A DNA stretch of 44,709 nt from positions 1 to 44,709 of the forward strand of contig NZ_JAHBBD010000021.1 of assembly GCF_019331775.1 (NCBI RefSeq), read 5' to 3'. Shown here in pieces: positions 36,653-44,709 of the stretch. The translations under genes were made by a program, and so were the position numbers. Source of the DNA: Bifidobacterium phasiani (lineage in GTDB: Bacteria; Actinomycetota; Actinomycetes; Actinomycetales; Bifidobacteriaceae). The notes under the pieces are model-generated. The model was not told where the DNA came from. It did not search any database and saw only the letters and a list, made by a program, of their open reading frames with translations. The first letter of the stretch is position 1, and every line of letters starts with the position of its first letter.

Positions 36653-39553
36653 ATGTTGCAGATCAACATGGCGGACGTCATCGCGGTGCTCAATTCGATC
36701 GCGCCCCACCTCATCGCGATCGGCATCGTCCTGGCGCTGGCCGTCATCATCACCGTCGCCGTCAACAGGCGGACCGTCGCGGACACGGCGACCCGCAAGC
36801 TCGTGCACGCCGAGTCCTGGCTGGCCGTCATGGTGGCCGCCGTCGCGGCCGTGTCGATGATGCTGTTCGGCCCGCTGGCCACGCTGCTCAACAACGCCTC
36901 CACCGAACGTTACATGCTCTCCGGCGAGACCGTCGCCGCCGCGAACGACCTCGCCGAGGAGGTGCAGTCCGAGGGCATCACGCTGCTGAAGAACGACGAC
37001 GGCAACCTGCCGCTGCAGAACACCAAGGTCAACGTGTTCGGCTGGGCCTCGACCAACCCGGTCTACGGCGGCACCGGCTCCGGCTCGATGAACGCCACGT
37101 ACCCGACCGTCTCCGTCCTGCAGGGCATGGCCAACGCCGGGCTGGAGACCAACGAGGAGCTCAGCGAGTTCTACACCGACTACCGCGCCGACCGCCCGGT
37201 CGTCGGGTTCTGGGATCCGGACTGGACGCTGCCCGAGCCGCCGGCCAGCAGCTACGGCGAGGAGCTGATGGGCAACGCGCGCGACTTCTCCGACCAGGCC
37301 GTCATCGTGATCACCCGCGTCGGCGGCGAGATGGCCGACCTGCCGACCGACATGACCGCCGACGGCGTCATCTACACCGACAACTCCACCGAATACGCCG
37401 ACTTCGCCGAAGGCGAGCACATCCTGCAGCTGTCGCAGTCCGAGCGCGACATGGTCGACCTGGTGACCTCGAACTTCGAGAACGTGACCTTCGTGTACAA
37501 CGGCGCCAACGCCTTCGAGCTCGGGTTCGTCGACGACTACCCGCAGATCAAGTCCGTGATCTGGTGCCCGCCCGCCGGCCAGACCGGCTTCACCGCGCTC
37601 GGCGAGATCCTCGCCGGCACCGTGAATCCCTCCGGCAAGACCTCGGACACCTTCGTGTACGACCTGACCGCCACCCCGACCTGGAACAACTTCGGCGACT
37701 TCCACTACGACAACATGGACGACTACGCCGTCGACTACCTGGACTTCCGCGGCGTCGAGACGCACAACACACCGACGTTCGTGAACTACGTGGAGGGCAT
37801 CTACGTCGGCTACCGCTACTACGAGACCGCCGCGGACGAGGGCGCGATCGACTATGAGTCGACCGTGCAGTACCCGTTCGGCTACGGCCTGTCCTACACC
37901 ACGTTCTCGCAGGAGATGGGCGACGTGACGTATTCCGATGGCACGGTGTCGTTCGACGTGACCGTGACCAACACGGGCGACGTGGCGGGCAAGGACGTCG
38001 TCGAGGTGTACTACAACCCGCCCTACGTCAACGGCGGCATCGAGAAGGCCAGCGCGAACCTGGTCGCGTTCGACAAGACCGACGAGCTGGAGCCGGGCGA
38101 GTCGCAGACCGTGTCGATCTCGTTCGACGATGACGACATGGCCTCCTACGACGAGAACGACGCCCAGGCGTGGGTCCTCGAGGCCGGCGACTACGGCATC
38201 TCCATCCGCTCCGACTCGCACAATGTGCTCGACGAGGCCACCGTGACCGTGCCCGAGACCATCACCTACGACTCGGAGGACAACACCCACAACGGCGACC
38301 AGACCGTCGCCACCAACCAGTTCGGGTACGCCGAGGGCGACGTGACCTACCTGTCGCGCGCCGACCATTTCGCGAACTACGACGAGGCCACCGCCGCCCC
38401 GGCCACGTACTCGATGTCGGAGGAGTCCATGGCGATGTTCCTCAACAACGACAACTACGATCCGACCGAGTACGACGACCCTGACGACGCGATGCCGACC
38501 ACCGGCGCCGACAACGGCGTCCGCCTGGCCGACCTGCGCGGCGCCGACTACGACGACCCGCAGTGGGACCAGCTGCTCGACCAGCTGACCTTCGACGAGA
38601 TGGACAACCTGATCGCCAACGGCGGCTACGGCAACGCGGCGATCGACTCGATCGGCAAGATCGCGCTGGTCGACCTCGACGGCCCGGCCGCGCTGAACAA
38701 CAACTTCACCGGCGTCGGCTCGATCGGCTTCCCGGCGTCCGTGGCGTTCGCCTGCACGTGGAACGTCGACCTGGCCACCGAATTCGGCGACATGATGGGC
38801 CGCATGGCGCGCGAGCTCAACGCCACCGGCTGGTACGCCCCGTCGATCAACAACCACCGCTCGGCGTTCGCCGGCCGCAACTTCGAGTACTTCTCCGAGG
38901 ATCCGACGCTCGCCGGCGTGATGGCCTCGGGCGAGGTCGCCGGGGCGCAGGCCCAGGGCGTGTACGCGTTCGTCAAGCACTTCGCGCTCAACGACCAGGA
39001 GGCCAACCGCCAGAGCATGCTGTGCACCTGGGCGACCGAGCAGTCGATCCGCGAGATCTACATGAAGCCGTTCGAGATCACCGTCAAGGACGGCGGCACC
39101 ACGGCGATCATGAGCGCCTACAACTACATCGGCCCGGTGTACGCGGGCGCCTCCGCGAACCTGCTGACCACGGTGCTGCGCGACGAATGGGGCTACCAGG
39201 GCGTGGTCATCTCCGACTACTTCCTCGGCCAGGGCTACCAGAACGCCGACCAGATGGTGCGCGCCGGCAACGACTTCATGCTGGCCACCACCGACATCAC
39301 CAACCACATCACCGACGAGTCGGCCACCTCGGTGATCGCGATGCGGCAGGCGACCAAGAACCTGCTGTACACCGCGGTGAACAGCTGGGCGTACGAGAAC
39401 GGCGAGCCCGAATCGGCCACCCCGATCTGGCAGACCATCACGTACGTGGTGATCGGCGTGGCGGCGGTGCTGTTCGTCGGGCTCGAGGTGCTGGCCGTCA
39501 AGCGGTACCTGAGCCGCCGGGCCGCGGCCCGCAACGCCGACGCGCGCGGCTGA
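36653..39553 (+). CDS. GH3 beta-glucosidase, domain order reversed, membrane-anchored at both ends
   Basis: A 966-aa protein. Two helices lie at about 17-37 and 56-78, then a GH3 C-terminal-type alpha/beta sandwich (about 85-430: LAEEVQSEGITLLKNDDGNL; GEILAGTVNPSGKTSDTF; YPFGYGLSYTTF) and an Fn3-like domain (about 440-530). The GH3 N-terminal catalytic barrel comes last (about 640-900) with KHF (from K775) and nucleophile D855 in GVVISDYF. A third helix lies at about 927-950. Normal GH3 enzymes have barrel first. The reversed order is known for a few enzymes (Ruminococcus albus, Butyrivibrio). The start at 36653 has AGAGAGGAG upstream. It probably removes glucose from oligosaccharides or glycosides at the outer membrane face. 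Confidence 0.9.
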   Translation: MLQINMADVIAVLNSIAPHLIAIGIVLALAVIITVAVNRRTVADTATRKLVHAESWLAVMVAAVAAVSMMLFGPLATLLNNASTERYMLSGETVAAANDLAEEVQSEGITLLKNDDGNLPLQNTKVNVFGWASTNPVYGGTGSGSMNATYPTVSVLQGMANAGLETNEELSEFYTDYRADRPVVGFWDPDWTLPEPPASSYGEELMGNARDFSDQAVIVITRVGGEMADLPTDMTADGVIYTDNSTEYADFAEGEHILQLSQSERDMVDLVTSNFENVTFVYNGANAFELGFVDDYPQIKSVIWCPPAGQTGFTALGEILAGTVNPSGKTSDTFVYDLTATPTWNNFGDFHYDNMDDYAVDYLDFRGVETHNTPTFVNYVEGIYVGYRYYETAADEGAIDYESTVQYPFGYGLSYTTFSQEMGDVTYSDGTVSFDVTVTNTGDVAGKDVVEVYYNPPYVNGGIEKASANLVAFDKTDELEPGESQTVSISFDDDDMASYDENDAQAWVLEAGDYGISIRSDSHNVLDEATVTVPETITYDSEDNTHNGDQTVATNQFGYAEGDVTYLSRADHFANYDEATAAPATYSMSEESMAMFLNNDNYDPTEYDDPDDAMPTTGADNGVRLADLRGADYDDPQWDQLLDQLTFDEMDNLIANGGYGNAAIDSIGKIALVDLDGPAALNNNFTGVGSIGFPASVAFACTWNVDLATEFGDMMGRMARELNATGWYAPSINNHRSAFAGRNFEYFSEDPTLAGVMASGEVAGAQAQGVYAFVKHFALNDQEANRQSMLCTWATEQSIREIYMKPFEITVKDGGTTAIMSAYNYIGPVYAGASANLLTTVLRDEWGYQGVVISDYFLGQGYQNADQMVRAGNDFMLATTDITNHITDESATSVIAMRQATKNLLYTAVNSWAYENGEPESATPIWQTITYVVIGVAAVLFVGLEVLAVKRYLSRRAAARNADARG

Positions 39554-39630
39554 TCGACATGTCCTTGTGGTTTCGGCCGGCGGCCCATGCCGGGCCGTTG
39601 CCGAATCCACAAGGTTCCTCCTCCCCACCA

Positions 39631-39658
39631 GAGGGCCGGTCCGCCCAGACCGGCCCTC
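39631..39658 (+). terminator. Terminator of the GH3 gene
   Basis: GAGGGCCGGTC (39631-39641) pairs perfectly with GACCGGCCCTC (39648-39658), with a T-rich stretch after it. Confidence 0.75.
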
Positions 39659-39659
39659 G

Positions 39660-40556
39660 ATTCGTTGTTCGCGCCGTTCGGCCGGCCGCCTATCTGCCTG
39701 TCCGTCTGTCGGTTCGCGCCCGCCCGTTCGTTGTCTATCCGCCTGCCCATCTGTCTTGTCTGTCCGCCCGCCTCCAGCTGTCCACCCGGCCGACGGCCCA
39801 TTTGCACATCCGTTCGCTGGCCCACTCATCCGACTGTCCGCGCACGCAGCCCCTCGTCCCCAGCCCGGCGCCCACTGGCGTCGGTTTTGGTTGATAAACA
39901 ACGAGGCGACTGCGTTTTACCCGACGCTGGGCAATCCTCAATGTCGGTTCGGCAGCAGCCATATCGCCCCAAGCGCTACGGAACCGACTATGACATGATT
40001 CGCGCCGGACCATCCGGCGAGCGGATCCCGTGCTACGGAACCGACACCCGGCCGAAGCACCATCATCGGCCTATCGGCCCAATCATCCCGTCTTCGCCCG
40101 CGCCGCACTCCCACCGGTACGACCCATCACACATTGTGCATGTCGGCCTCGGCCGCGTCGAGCCGTCCGCCTTCCTGGAGGATACGACCCACCACACATT
40201 GTGCGCGCTGGCGGCATGCCTGCCGCACGGATAAACTCACGCTCGACCCTTAGCCCGACATGTGGGCCGGCATACAGCTGCCCGCGTCCGGCGTCAACGC
40301 CTGCGAGAACGGGTTCGGCATCAGAAAGGGATGGACCGGACGGTCATGACACACCTGACACGCCCGGATAAGACCCACGTTTCGACCCTTAACCCTATAA
40401 CCCCAGACCAATCTGTACCCCTCCGTGCCCAACTCCCATTGGGGTGACCCTGCGCACATTGTGCGCCCACCGGCGGCATGCCCACCGCGCGGATACGAGC
40501 GACCCCCGGTCCGTCTTGTGCCACCACGACGACACGCCCCAAAGCACAGATACGCA
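39660..40556. repeat. Gene-free, repeat-rich stretch
   Basis: About 900 nt without a convincing gene on either strand. 39660-39870 is a degenerate period-4 tract (GACA/GGCA/GATA/GGCG on the minus strand, e.g. GCGGACAGACAAGACAGATG). GCTACGGAACCGAC occurs twice (39974 and 40032). The palindromic core CACATTGTGC occurs three times (about 40130, 40195, 40455), twice with the following ...CTGGCGGCATGCC-like sequence. TCGACCCTTA occurs twice. Confidence 0.65.
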
Positions 40557-40590
40557 AAACCCTTGCAAACACTGATGTTTACAAGGGTTT
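40557..40590 (-). terminator. Terminator downstream of tRNA-Glu
   Basis: AAACCCTTG (40557-40565) pairs with CAAGGGTTT (40582-40590); one mismatch inside and then AAAC/GTTT. On the minus strand it ends in TTTT. Confidence 0.8.
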
Positions 40591-40597
40591 CAGATGG

Positions 40598-40669
40598 TAC
40601 CCCCAGAGAGAGTCGAACTCTCGTTGTCAGATTGAAAGTCTGGTGTCCTAACCGTTAGACGATGGGGGC
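40598..40669 (-). tRNA. tRNA-Glu (anticodon TTC)
   Basis: The 72-nt cloverleaf on the minus strand starts GCCCCCATCGTCTAACGG. The anticodon loop is CTTTCAA (TTC) and the T-loop region GAGAGTTCGACTCTC. The acceptor GCCCCCA pairs with TGGGGGT (one G-U). CCA is not encoded. Confidence 0.97.
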
Positions 40670-40885
40670 AACAAATACAAAAGTATAAGCGCGGTCCATA
40701 TGCCATGCAACCCGGCGTGTCGGCCAGATACCGGGGCGACACGCCGCATGCGTCGACTCTCGCCCGACATGCCCCATACGGCACGCCACGGCGGCCCGCA
40801 GGACGAAAAGACGGAAACGGTCCAAACGGTCACGGGCGCGGACCACACGGCCCGCGCCACGTTCCGGAAATCCGGAGCCGACCGC

Positions 40886-41899
40886 CTACACGGCGCGGTA
40901 GGTGAAATCGTGGATCACGCGCCCGGCCTCAAGCCCCTTGCGCTCGAAGTTCGTCAGCACGCGGCCGCCGAACCGCTCGGACTCGCGGAACTCGGCATGT
41001 GGCAGCCCGGCCGCCAGGTCCGCGTTGCCCTTGCCCACATGCTCGACCGGCAGGCTGACGGTCAGCCGGCCGGCGTTCTCGAAGCCGTCGCGACCGTCCA
41101 TGACCTCGTGCACATGCAGCGCGTAGTCCTCGATATCGGTGGCGATGCGCCACACGCCGCCGTCGACCAACGCCCGGCGGATGTCGGCGGCGAGCGCCGG
41201 CTGCACGATGCGCCGCTTGTGGTGCTTCATCTTCGGCCACGGGTCGGGGAAGAACGTCCACACCTCGGCGGCCACGCCCGGGCGCGCCGCCTTGAACAGC
41301 TCGGGCGCGTTCACCTGGGCGATGCGGATGTTGGACAGCCCCTGCTTGCCGGCGAGCAGCATCGTGTGGGCGACGCCGGGATCGTACACCTCCAGCGCCA
41401 GGTAGTTCACGTCCGGATGCCCGGCCGCCGCGGCCACGACGTTCTCGCCCTGGCCGGTGCCGATCTCGACGATCAGCGGGTTGTCATTGCCCCACGCCGA
41501 CCGCACGTAGTCGCGGTCGAACACCATGTCGTCGCGCACGGCCAGCGACCCCTCGCGCACGTTGATATCAAGCAGGTACTCCCCCGCATAGCGGTCCCAC
41601 GCGCGCTGCAGGCGGGCATCGAGGTGCCCCGACCGGCGCACGAACGACAGCACCGGGCGCCCCCACAACGCCGGGCGCCCGGCGGCTCCGTCGGCACCCC
41701 CGTCGATCCCGTCAGCCGAGCCCGCCGCGTCGCCTTCAGACACCGCGCCATCCGTCCGCGCCGCGACGCCTCCCGCCGCCGCGCCCGGCCCCGACGACGC
41801 CCGCACCCCCGGAGCCGACGCCCCGCCGGCCTCCGACGTCACGTCCGCAGCCGGCGCCACGCCCGGCATATCCTGCAACTGCTCACCATCATCATGCAT
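40886..41899 (-). CDS. trmB: tRNA (guanine-N7-)-methyltransferase
   Basis: A 337-aa enzyme. The SAM-binding motif is [10 protein letters not shown] and the family motif [17 protein letters not shown]. It methylates G46 in the variable loop of tRNAs. The first about 75 residues are Ala/Gly/Asp-rich low complexity and not part of the enzyme domain; an internal start could shorten it. It is divergent from galE. Confidence 0.92.
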   Translation of the reverse strand: MHDDGEQLQDMPGVAPAADVTSEAGGASAPGVRASSGPGAAAGGVAARTDGAVSEGDAAGSADGIDGGADGAAGRPALWGRPVLSFVRRSGHLDARLQRAWDRYAGEYLLDINVREGSLAVRDDMVFDRDYVRSAWGNDNPLIVEIGTGQGENVVAAAAGHPDVNYLALEVYDPGVAHTMLLAGKQGLSNIRIAQVNAPELFKAARPGVAAEVWTFFPDPWPKMKHHKRRIVQPALAADIRRALVDGGVWRIATDIEDYALHVHEVMDGRDGFENAGRLTVSLPVEHVGKGNADLAAGLPHAEFRESERFGGRVLTNFERKGLEAGRVIHDFTYRAV

Positions 41900-41954
41900 A
41901 GCCTTATTTATACAGGGACACGTTGGAAAAGGAAACGCACGGACCGCACCAGAT

Positions 41955-41982
41955 TTGTGCGTTCATGTTTACATGCTATACT
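41955..41982 (+). promoter_or_regulatory. Promoter of galE
   Basis: TTGTGC (41955-41960), a 16-nt spacer and TATACT (41977-41982), in an AT-rich patch. The leader to the galE ATG is about 100 nt. Confidence 0.6.
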
Positions 41983-42088
41983 GAAATTGTTCAAAAGATA
42001 ACAAACCGGAGCAAAAGTGAACATCAGGTGACCGCGTTCACCGCCGCGTCACCCATGTCGCCCGACTCCACCAACGAAAGGCCACAGC

Positions 42089-43099
42089 ATGACAGTTCTC
42101 GTCACCGGCGGGTGCGGCTACATCGGCGCCCACGTCGTCCACGCACTCCACCAGGCCGGCCAGCAGGTCGTCGTCGTCGACGACCTGAGCTACGGCAAGC
42201 CCACACGCATCGAAGGCTCCCGCCTGTACGGCATGGACGTCTCGGCCCCGGGCGCCGGCGAGCGCCTCGCCGAGATCATGGAGGCCGAGCAGGTGGACGC
42301 CGTCATCCACTTCGCGGCCCGCAAGCAGGTCGGCGAGTCCGTCGAGAAGCCGCTGTGGTACTACCAGCAGAACATCAACGGCATGCTCAACGTGCTCATC
42401 GGCATGCGCGACGCCGGCGTCAAGAAGCTCGTCTTCTCCTCCTCCGCCGCCACCTACGGCGTCCCGCCGGTCGACGTGGTGCCCGAGGACGTCGTCCCGA
42501 TGCTGCCGATCAACCCCTACGGCCAGACCAAGCTGTTCGGCGAGTGGATGGCCCGCGCCTGCGAGATGACCTACGGCATCCGCTTCTGCGGCCTGCGCTA
42601 CTTCAACGTCGCCGGCTGCGGCCCGGTCGAGCTCGAGGACCCGGCCATCCTCAACCTCATCCCGATGCTGTTCAACCGCCTCAAGCAGGGCAAGGCGCCG
42701 GCGATCTTCGGCGACGACTACCCGACCCCGGACGGCACCTGCGTGCGCGACTACATCCACGTCTCCGACCTGGCCGACGCCCACGTGGCCGCCCTCGACT
42801 ACTTGGACCGCGACGAGCGCAAGTACGACGTGTTCAACGTCGGCACCGGCGAGGGCACCTCGGTGCGCCAGATCGTCGACGAGGTCAAGAAGGTGACCGG
42901 CCTGCCGTTCCACGAGACCGTGATGCCGCGCCGCGCCGGCGACCCGCCGCACCTGATCGGCTCCCCGAAGCGCATCAACGAGGAGATGGGCTGGCACGCC
43001 AAGTACGACGTCGAGGACATCGTGAAGTCCGCCTGGGACGCCTGGCAGGCCAACCCGGAGCACCACATCGACGTCGAGACCTGGAAGCAGACCGACTGA
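42089..43099 (+). CDS. galE: UDP-glucose 4-epimerase
   Basis: A 336-aa SDR enzyme. The NAD-binding motif is TGGCGYIG (6-13). The catalytic set is SSSAATYG (117-124), Y144 and K148 (NPYGQTK). RYFNVAG and VRDYIHVSDLADAH are typical GalE segments. It interconverts UDP-galactose and UDP-glucose (and possibly the N-acetyl forms, which matter for bifidobacterial use of milk and mucin sugars). Confidence 0.95.
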   Translation: MTVLVTGGCGYIGAHVVHALHQAGQQVVVVDDLSYGKPTRIEGSRLYGMDVSAPGAGERLAEIMEAEQVDAVIHFAARKQVGESVEKPLWYYQQNINGMLNVLIGMRDAGVKKLVFSSSAATYGVPPVDVVPEDVVPMLPINPYGQTKLFGEWMARACEMTYGIRFCGLRYFNVAGCGPVELEDPAILNLIPMLFNRLKQGKAPAIFGDDYPTPDGTCVRDYIHVSDLADAHVAALDYLDRDERKYDVFNVGTGEGTSVRQIVDEVKKVTGLPFHETVMPRRAGDPPHLIGSPKRINEEMGWHAKYDVEDIVKSAWDAWQANPEHHIDVETWKQTD

Positions 43100-43283
43100 G
43101 CCTCCGACCGACCCACCGCCCGGCGGGCGCGCAGACGTCGCGCCCGCCGGCGCGCATCCCGCCCGCGGAACCGGAAGATTCCCGGGACGCCCCGCCAAAG
43201 CACCCGACGCCGCCGGCGGTCCGCCCATGCGCCCACCCCCGCGACCAAACCGAACGATAACACGCAGCGGGTAGACTTGTCGC

Positions 43284-44015
43284 ATGACAGATTCCAACCC
43301 ATACCCCCAGCAGCCCGACACCGCCCCCGCCGGCGGCGCGCCGCAATACCAGCAGCAGCCGTCCGCCCCGCAGGACCAGGCGGCCCAGACCGCGCCGGCG
43401 TACGGATACGCCGCGCCGGACGGCGCATACGACCAGCAGACCGCGCAGGCGCAGCAGCCCGCCTATCAGCCGCCCTACCAGTCCCAGCAGACCCCCTACG
43501 GGGCGCAGCAGCCCCATCAGCCCTACCAGCAGCAGTACGGCGCGCCGTACGTCCAGCAGCCGGCATATTACGAACCCGCCCCGGAAAGCCGCTGGAACGT
43601 GATGTGCATCGTGGGCTTCATCCTTGCGTTCGTCATTCCCCCGGCGGGCCTCATCCTGTCGATCATCGCCCTGGTCCAGATCAACAAGTCGCACGAGAAG
43701 AGCCGCGGGCTGTCCATCGCCGGCATCGTCGTCGGCGCCGTGACCACGGTGCTGATGGTGGTCAGCGTCGTGTTCTTCGTCTGGGCGCTCGGATTCTTCG
43801 TCGATCACGCCGACTATTGGTACGACCGGAGCAACGACCGCGGCCACGGCGAATACTCGTACGAGGACGACCAGATCTGCTTCGACGACGGCACCTGCAT
43901 CGACCCGTACGACTTCGACCTCGATGACGACACCTCCGGAATCGACGGGTGGGTTCCCGATTCCTGGCACACCGCGACCGGCGATGTGCCCGTGGCCATC
44001 GAATTCGTCGACTGA
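43284..44015 (+). CDS. DUF4190-domain membrane protein
   Basis: A 243-aa protein. The N-terminal 95 residues are Gln/Pro/Tyr-rich low complexity. Two helices (about 110-133 and 151-176, with IALVQINKSHEKSRGLSIAG between) form the DUF4190 domain. The C-terminal 70 residues are acidic (Asp/Tyr-rich). Function is unknown. Such proteins are common in Actinobacteria. Confidence 0.82.
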   Translation: MTDSNPYPQQPDTAPAGGAPQYQQQPSAPQDQAAQTAPAYGYAAPDGAYDQQTAQAQQPAYQPPYQSQQTPYGAQQPHQPYQQQYGAPYVQQPAYYEPAPESRWNVMCIVGFILAFVIPPAGLILSIIALVQINKSHEKSRGLSIAGIVVGAVTTVLMVVSVVFFVWALGFFVDHADYWYDRSNDRGHGEYSYEDDQICFDDGTCIDPYDFDLDDDTSGIDGWVPDSWHTATGDVPVAIEFVD

Positions 44016-44196
44016 CACGACGCCGCGACACGCCGGTCGGCATGTTTTTTGCGCGCCGATCGGCGTTCCGGCCCTCCCAACGGCGACATCGCCAAAAATC
44101 AAAAACCGCGGAATTTCAACGCAACACGCCGAGAGTTGCACTCAAGGTCGATCCGAGTAATATATCTACTCGGCTCCTGAAACAACAGGAAGCCAC

Positions 44197-44270
44197 GGCC
44201 CCGTAGCTCAGTTGGTTAGAGCGCCGCCCTGTCACGGCGGAGGTCGCCGGTTCAAGTCCGGTCGGGGTCG
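44197..44270 (+). tRNA. tRNA-Asp (anticodon GTC)
   Basis: A 74-nt cloverleaf starts GGCCCCGTAGCTCAGTTGG. The anticodon loop is CTGTCAC (GTC), with CCGGTTCAAGTCCGG as T arm. CCA is not encoded. Confidence 0.97.
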
Positions 44271-44280
44271 CGAATGGTTA

Positions 44281-44305
44281 AAACCCGGTTTCTGCCGGGT
44301 TTTTT
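44281..44305 (+). terminator. Terminator between tRNA-Asp and tRNA-Phe
   Basis: AAACCCGG (44281-44288) pairs with CCGGGTTT (44295-44302), followed by further T residues. Confidence 0.85.
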
Positions 44306-44316
44306 CAACTGTTCAT

Positions 44317-44389
44317 GGCTCTGTAGCTCAGTTGGTAGAGCGAACGACTGAAAATCGTTAGGTCAGCGGATCGATGCCGCTCGGAGCCA
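44317..44389 (+). tRNA. tRNA-Phe (anticodon GAA)
   Basis: A 73-nt cloverleaf starts GGCTCTGTAGCTCAGTTGG. The anticodon loop is CTGAAAA (GAA). The acceptor GGCTCTG pairs with CGGAGCC with one G-U. CCA is not encoded. Confidence 0.97.
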
Positions 44390-44395
44390 CCACCG

Positions 44396-44417
44396 CCCCG
44401 CCTCGTGCGGGGTTTTT
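44396..44417 (+). terminator. Terminator after tRNA-Phe
   Basis: CCCCGC (44396-44401) pairs with GCGGGG (44407-44412), followed by TTTTT. Confidence 0.88.
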
Positions 44418-44584
44418 CTTTTTCCGCTTCCTGCCGTTCACTCCGCCGCAGGCTCCTCCTCGGCATCTCGTTTCCGACGCATGCGAACGCACGGCGCCAC
44501 CGCCGCGTTCCACGATCCGGGATCCGGTCAGTCGCCGGTGTTTTGGGGGTTAAGAGGTCAAGGGCCGAAACGTCGGGGTTATCC

Positions 44585-44709
44585 GGCTCTTCCGGTTTTC
44601 GTGTGTGTCGGGTTCATGGTTGTGAGATTCGTTCCCGTATGGTTTGTCTGAATCCTCCGGCGTGCAGGAGGCTTCTGGTGATGTAGTTGCCGAGGTTGGT
44701 GAAGCCGAG
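44585..44709 (-). mobile_element. Insertion sequence (ISL3-like), transposase-end fragment, cut by the window end
   Basis: It begins with the 24-nt terminal repeat shared with 104-127. A transposase 3' end follows after 5 nt on the minus strand. The transposase runs leftwards. If the left fragment is the 5' side of the same IS type, both copies point the same way. Confidence 0.72.
44614..44709 (-). CDS. Transposase, C-terminal 31 residues (partial)
   Basis: The open frame from the window end reads LGFTNLGNYITRSLLHAGGF and ends RISQP before a TGA at 44616-44614. The pattern GFxNxxNYxxRxLLxxG is typical of the last part of ISL3-family transposases. The stop lies 5 nt from the terminal repeat. 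Confidence 0.65.
   Translation of the reverse strand, partial: LGFTNLGNYITRSLLHAGGFRQTIRERISQP

Noticed and set aside
36455..39901. 1148-codon open frame opposite the GH3 gene
   Set aside because: Antisense shadow: Val/Gly/Arg-rich without motifs. The GH3 frame has clear domains.
39587..40447. Several overlapping open frames in the repeat-rich region
   Set aside because: Pro/Arg/Ser-rich products with no ribosome-binding sites, which follow the repeat pattern.

Overview
The window joins two kinds of DNA. From about 13 kb to the right end it is very GC-rich with strong third-position G/C bias. The genes fit a high-GC actinobacterium, most probably a Bifidobacterium (ettA, ftsH-hpt-tilS-dacB order, galE, fucO, a membrane-anchored GH3 glucosidase). 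The genus is inferred from gene content; the species cannot be read from this sequence. From 128 to about 12,692 the composition drops to Firmicutes-like values. This part is an integrative mobilizable element (IME).

Layout. 1-127: terminal piece of an insertion sequence (IS). 128-12692: the IME. Going rightwards it holds a mobilization block on the minus strand (Cys-rich VLP protein, MOBP relaxase, MobC, a candidate oriT, an XRE regulator); cargo 1 (AraC-GNAT fusion protein and a Mef-like MFS exporter); a regulatory module (leader, sigma-like protein, HTH_16 protein); cargo 2 (small HTH protein, XRE-ABC ATPase fusion, FtsX-type permease); a second diverged copy of the regulatory module; and a Tn916-type xis-int pair. 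The right end of the IME interrupts a MATE efflux gene after about codon 31. The MATE stump and the nitroreductase before it form an operon with a good sigma-70 promoter and a terminator-like leader hairpin.

13.5-20.3 kb holds chromosomal genes: a DMT/YdcZ transporter, a flavodoxin, a serine hydrolase, a YczE-like membrane protein with a MarR regulator and a clear palindromic operator, a variant peptide deformylase and EttA. 20.39-21.69 kb is a non-coding block with seven 16-bp tandem repeats, then about 20 copies of a 52-bp unit that each carry an inverted repeat. 21.8-36.2 kb has tesB and then a tightly packed minus-strand cluster. In transcription order this is fucO (own terminator), AI-2E-family permease, GT2 glycosyltransferase, ABC ATPase and permease, dacB, tilS, hpt, ftsH, folK-like and DUF3180, mostly with ATGA-type overlaps. 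36.65-39.55 kb is a GH3 beta-glucosidase with reversed domain order and membrane anchors at both ends. 39.66-40.56 kb is a second repeat-rich stretch without genes. 40.6-44.4 kb has tRNA-Glu, trmB, galE, a DUF4190-type protein, tRNA-Asp and tRNA-Phe. 44585-44709 is the other end of the same or a closely related IS.

The two window ends lie 127 and 125 nt inside IS copies, so the window looks like a complete short-read contig broken at a multicopy IS. The rest of the MATE gene and the left end of the IME lie outside it.
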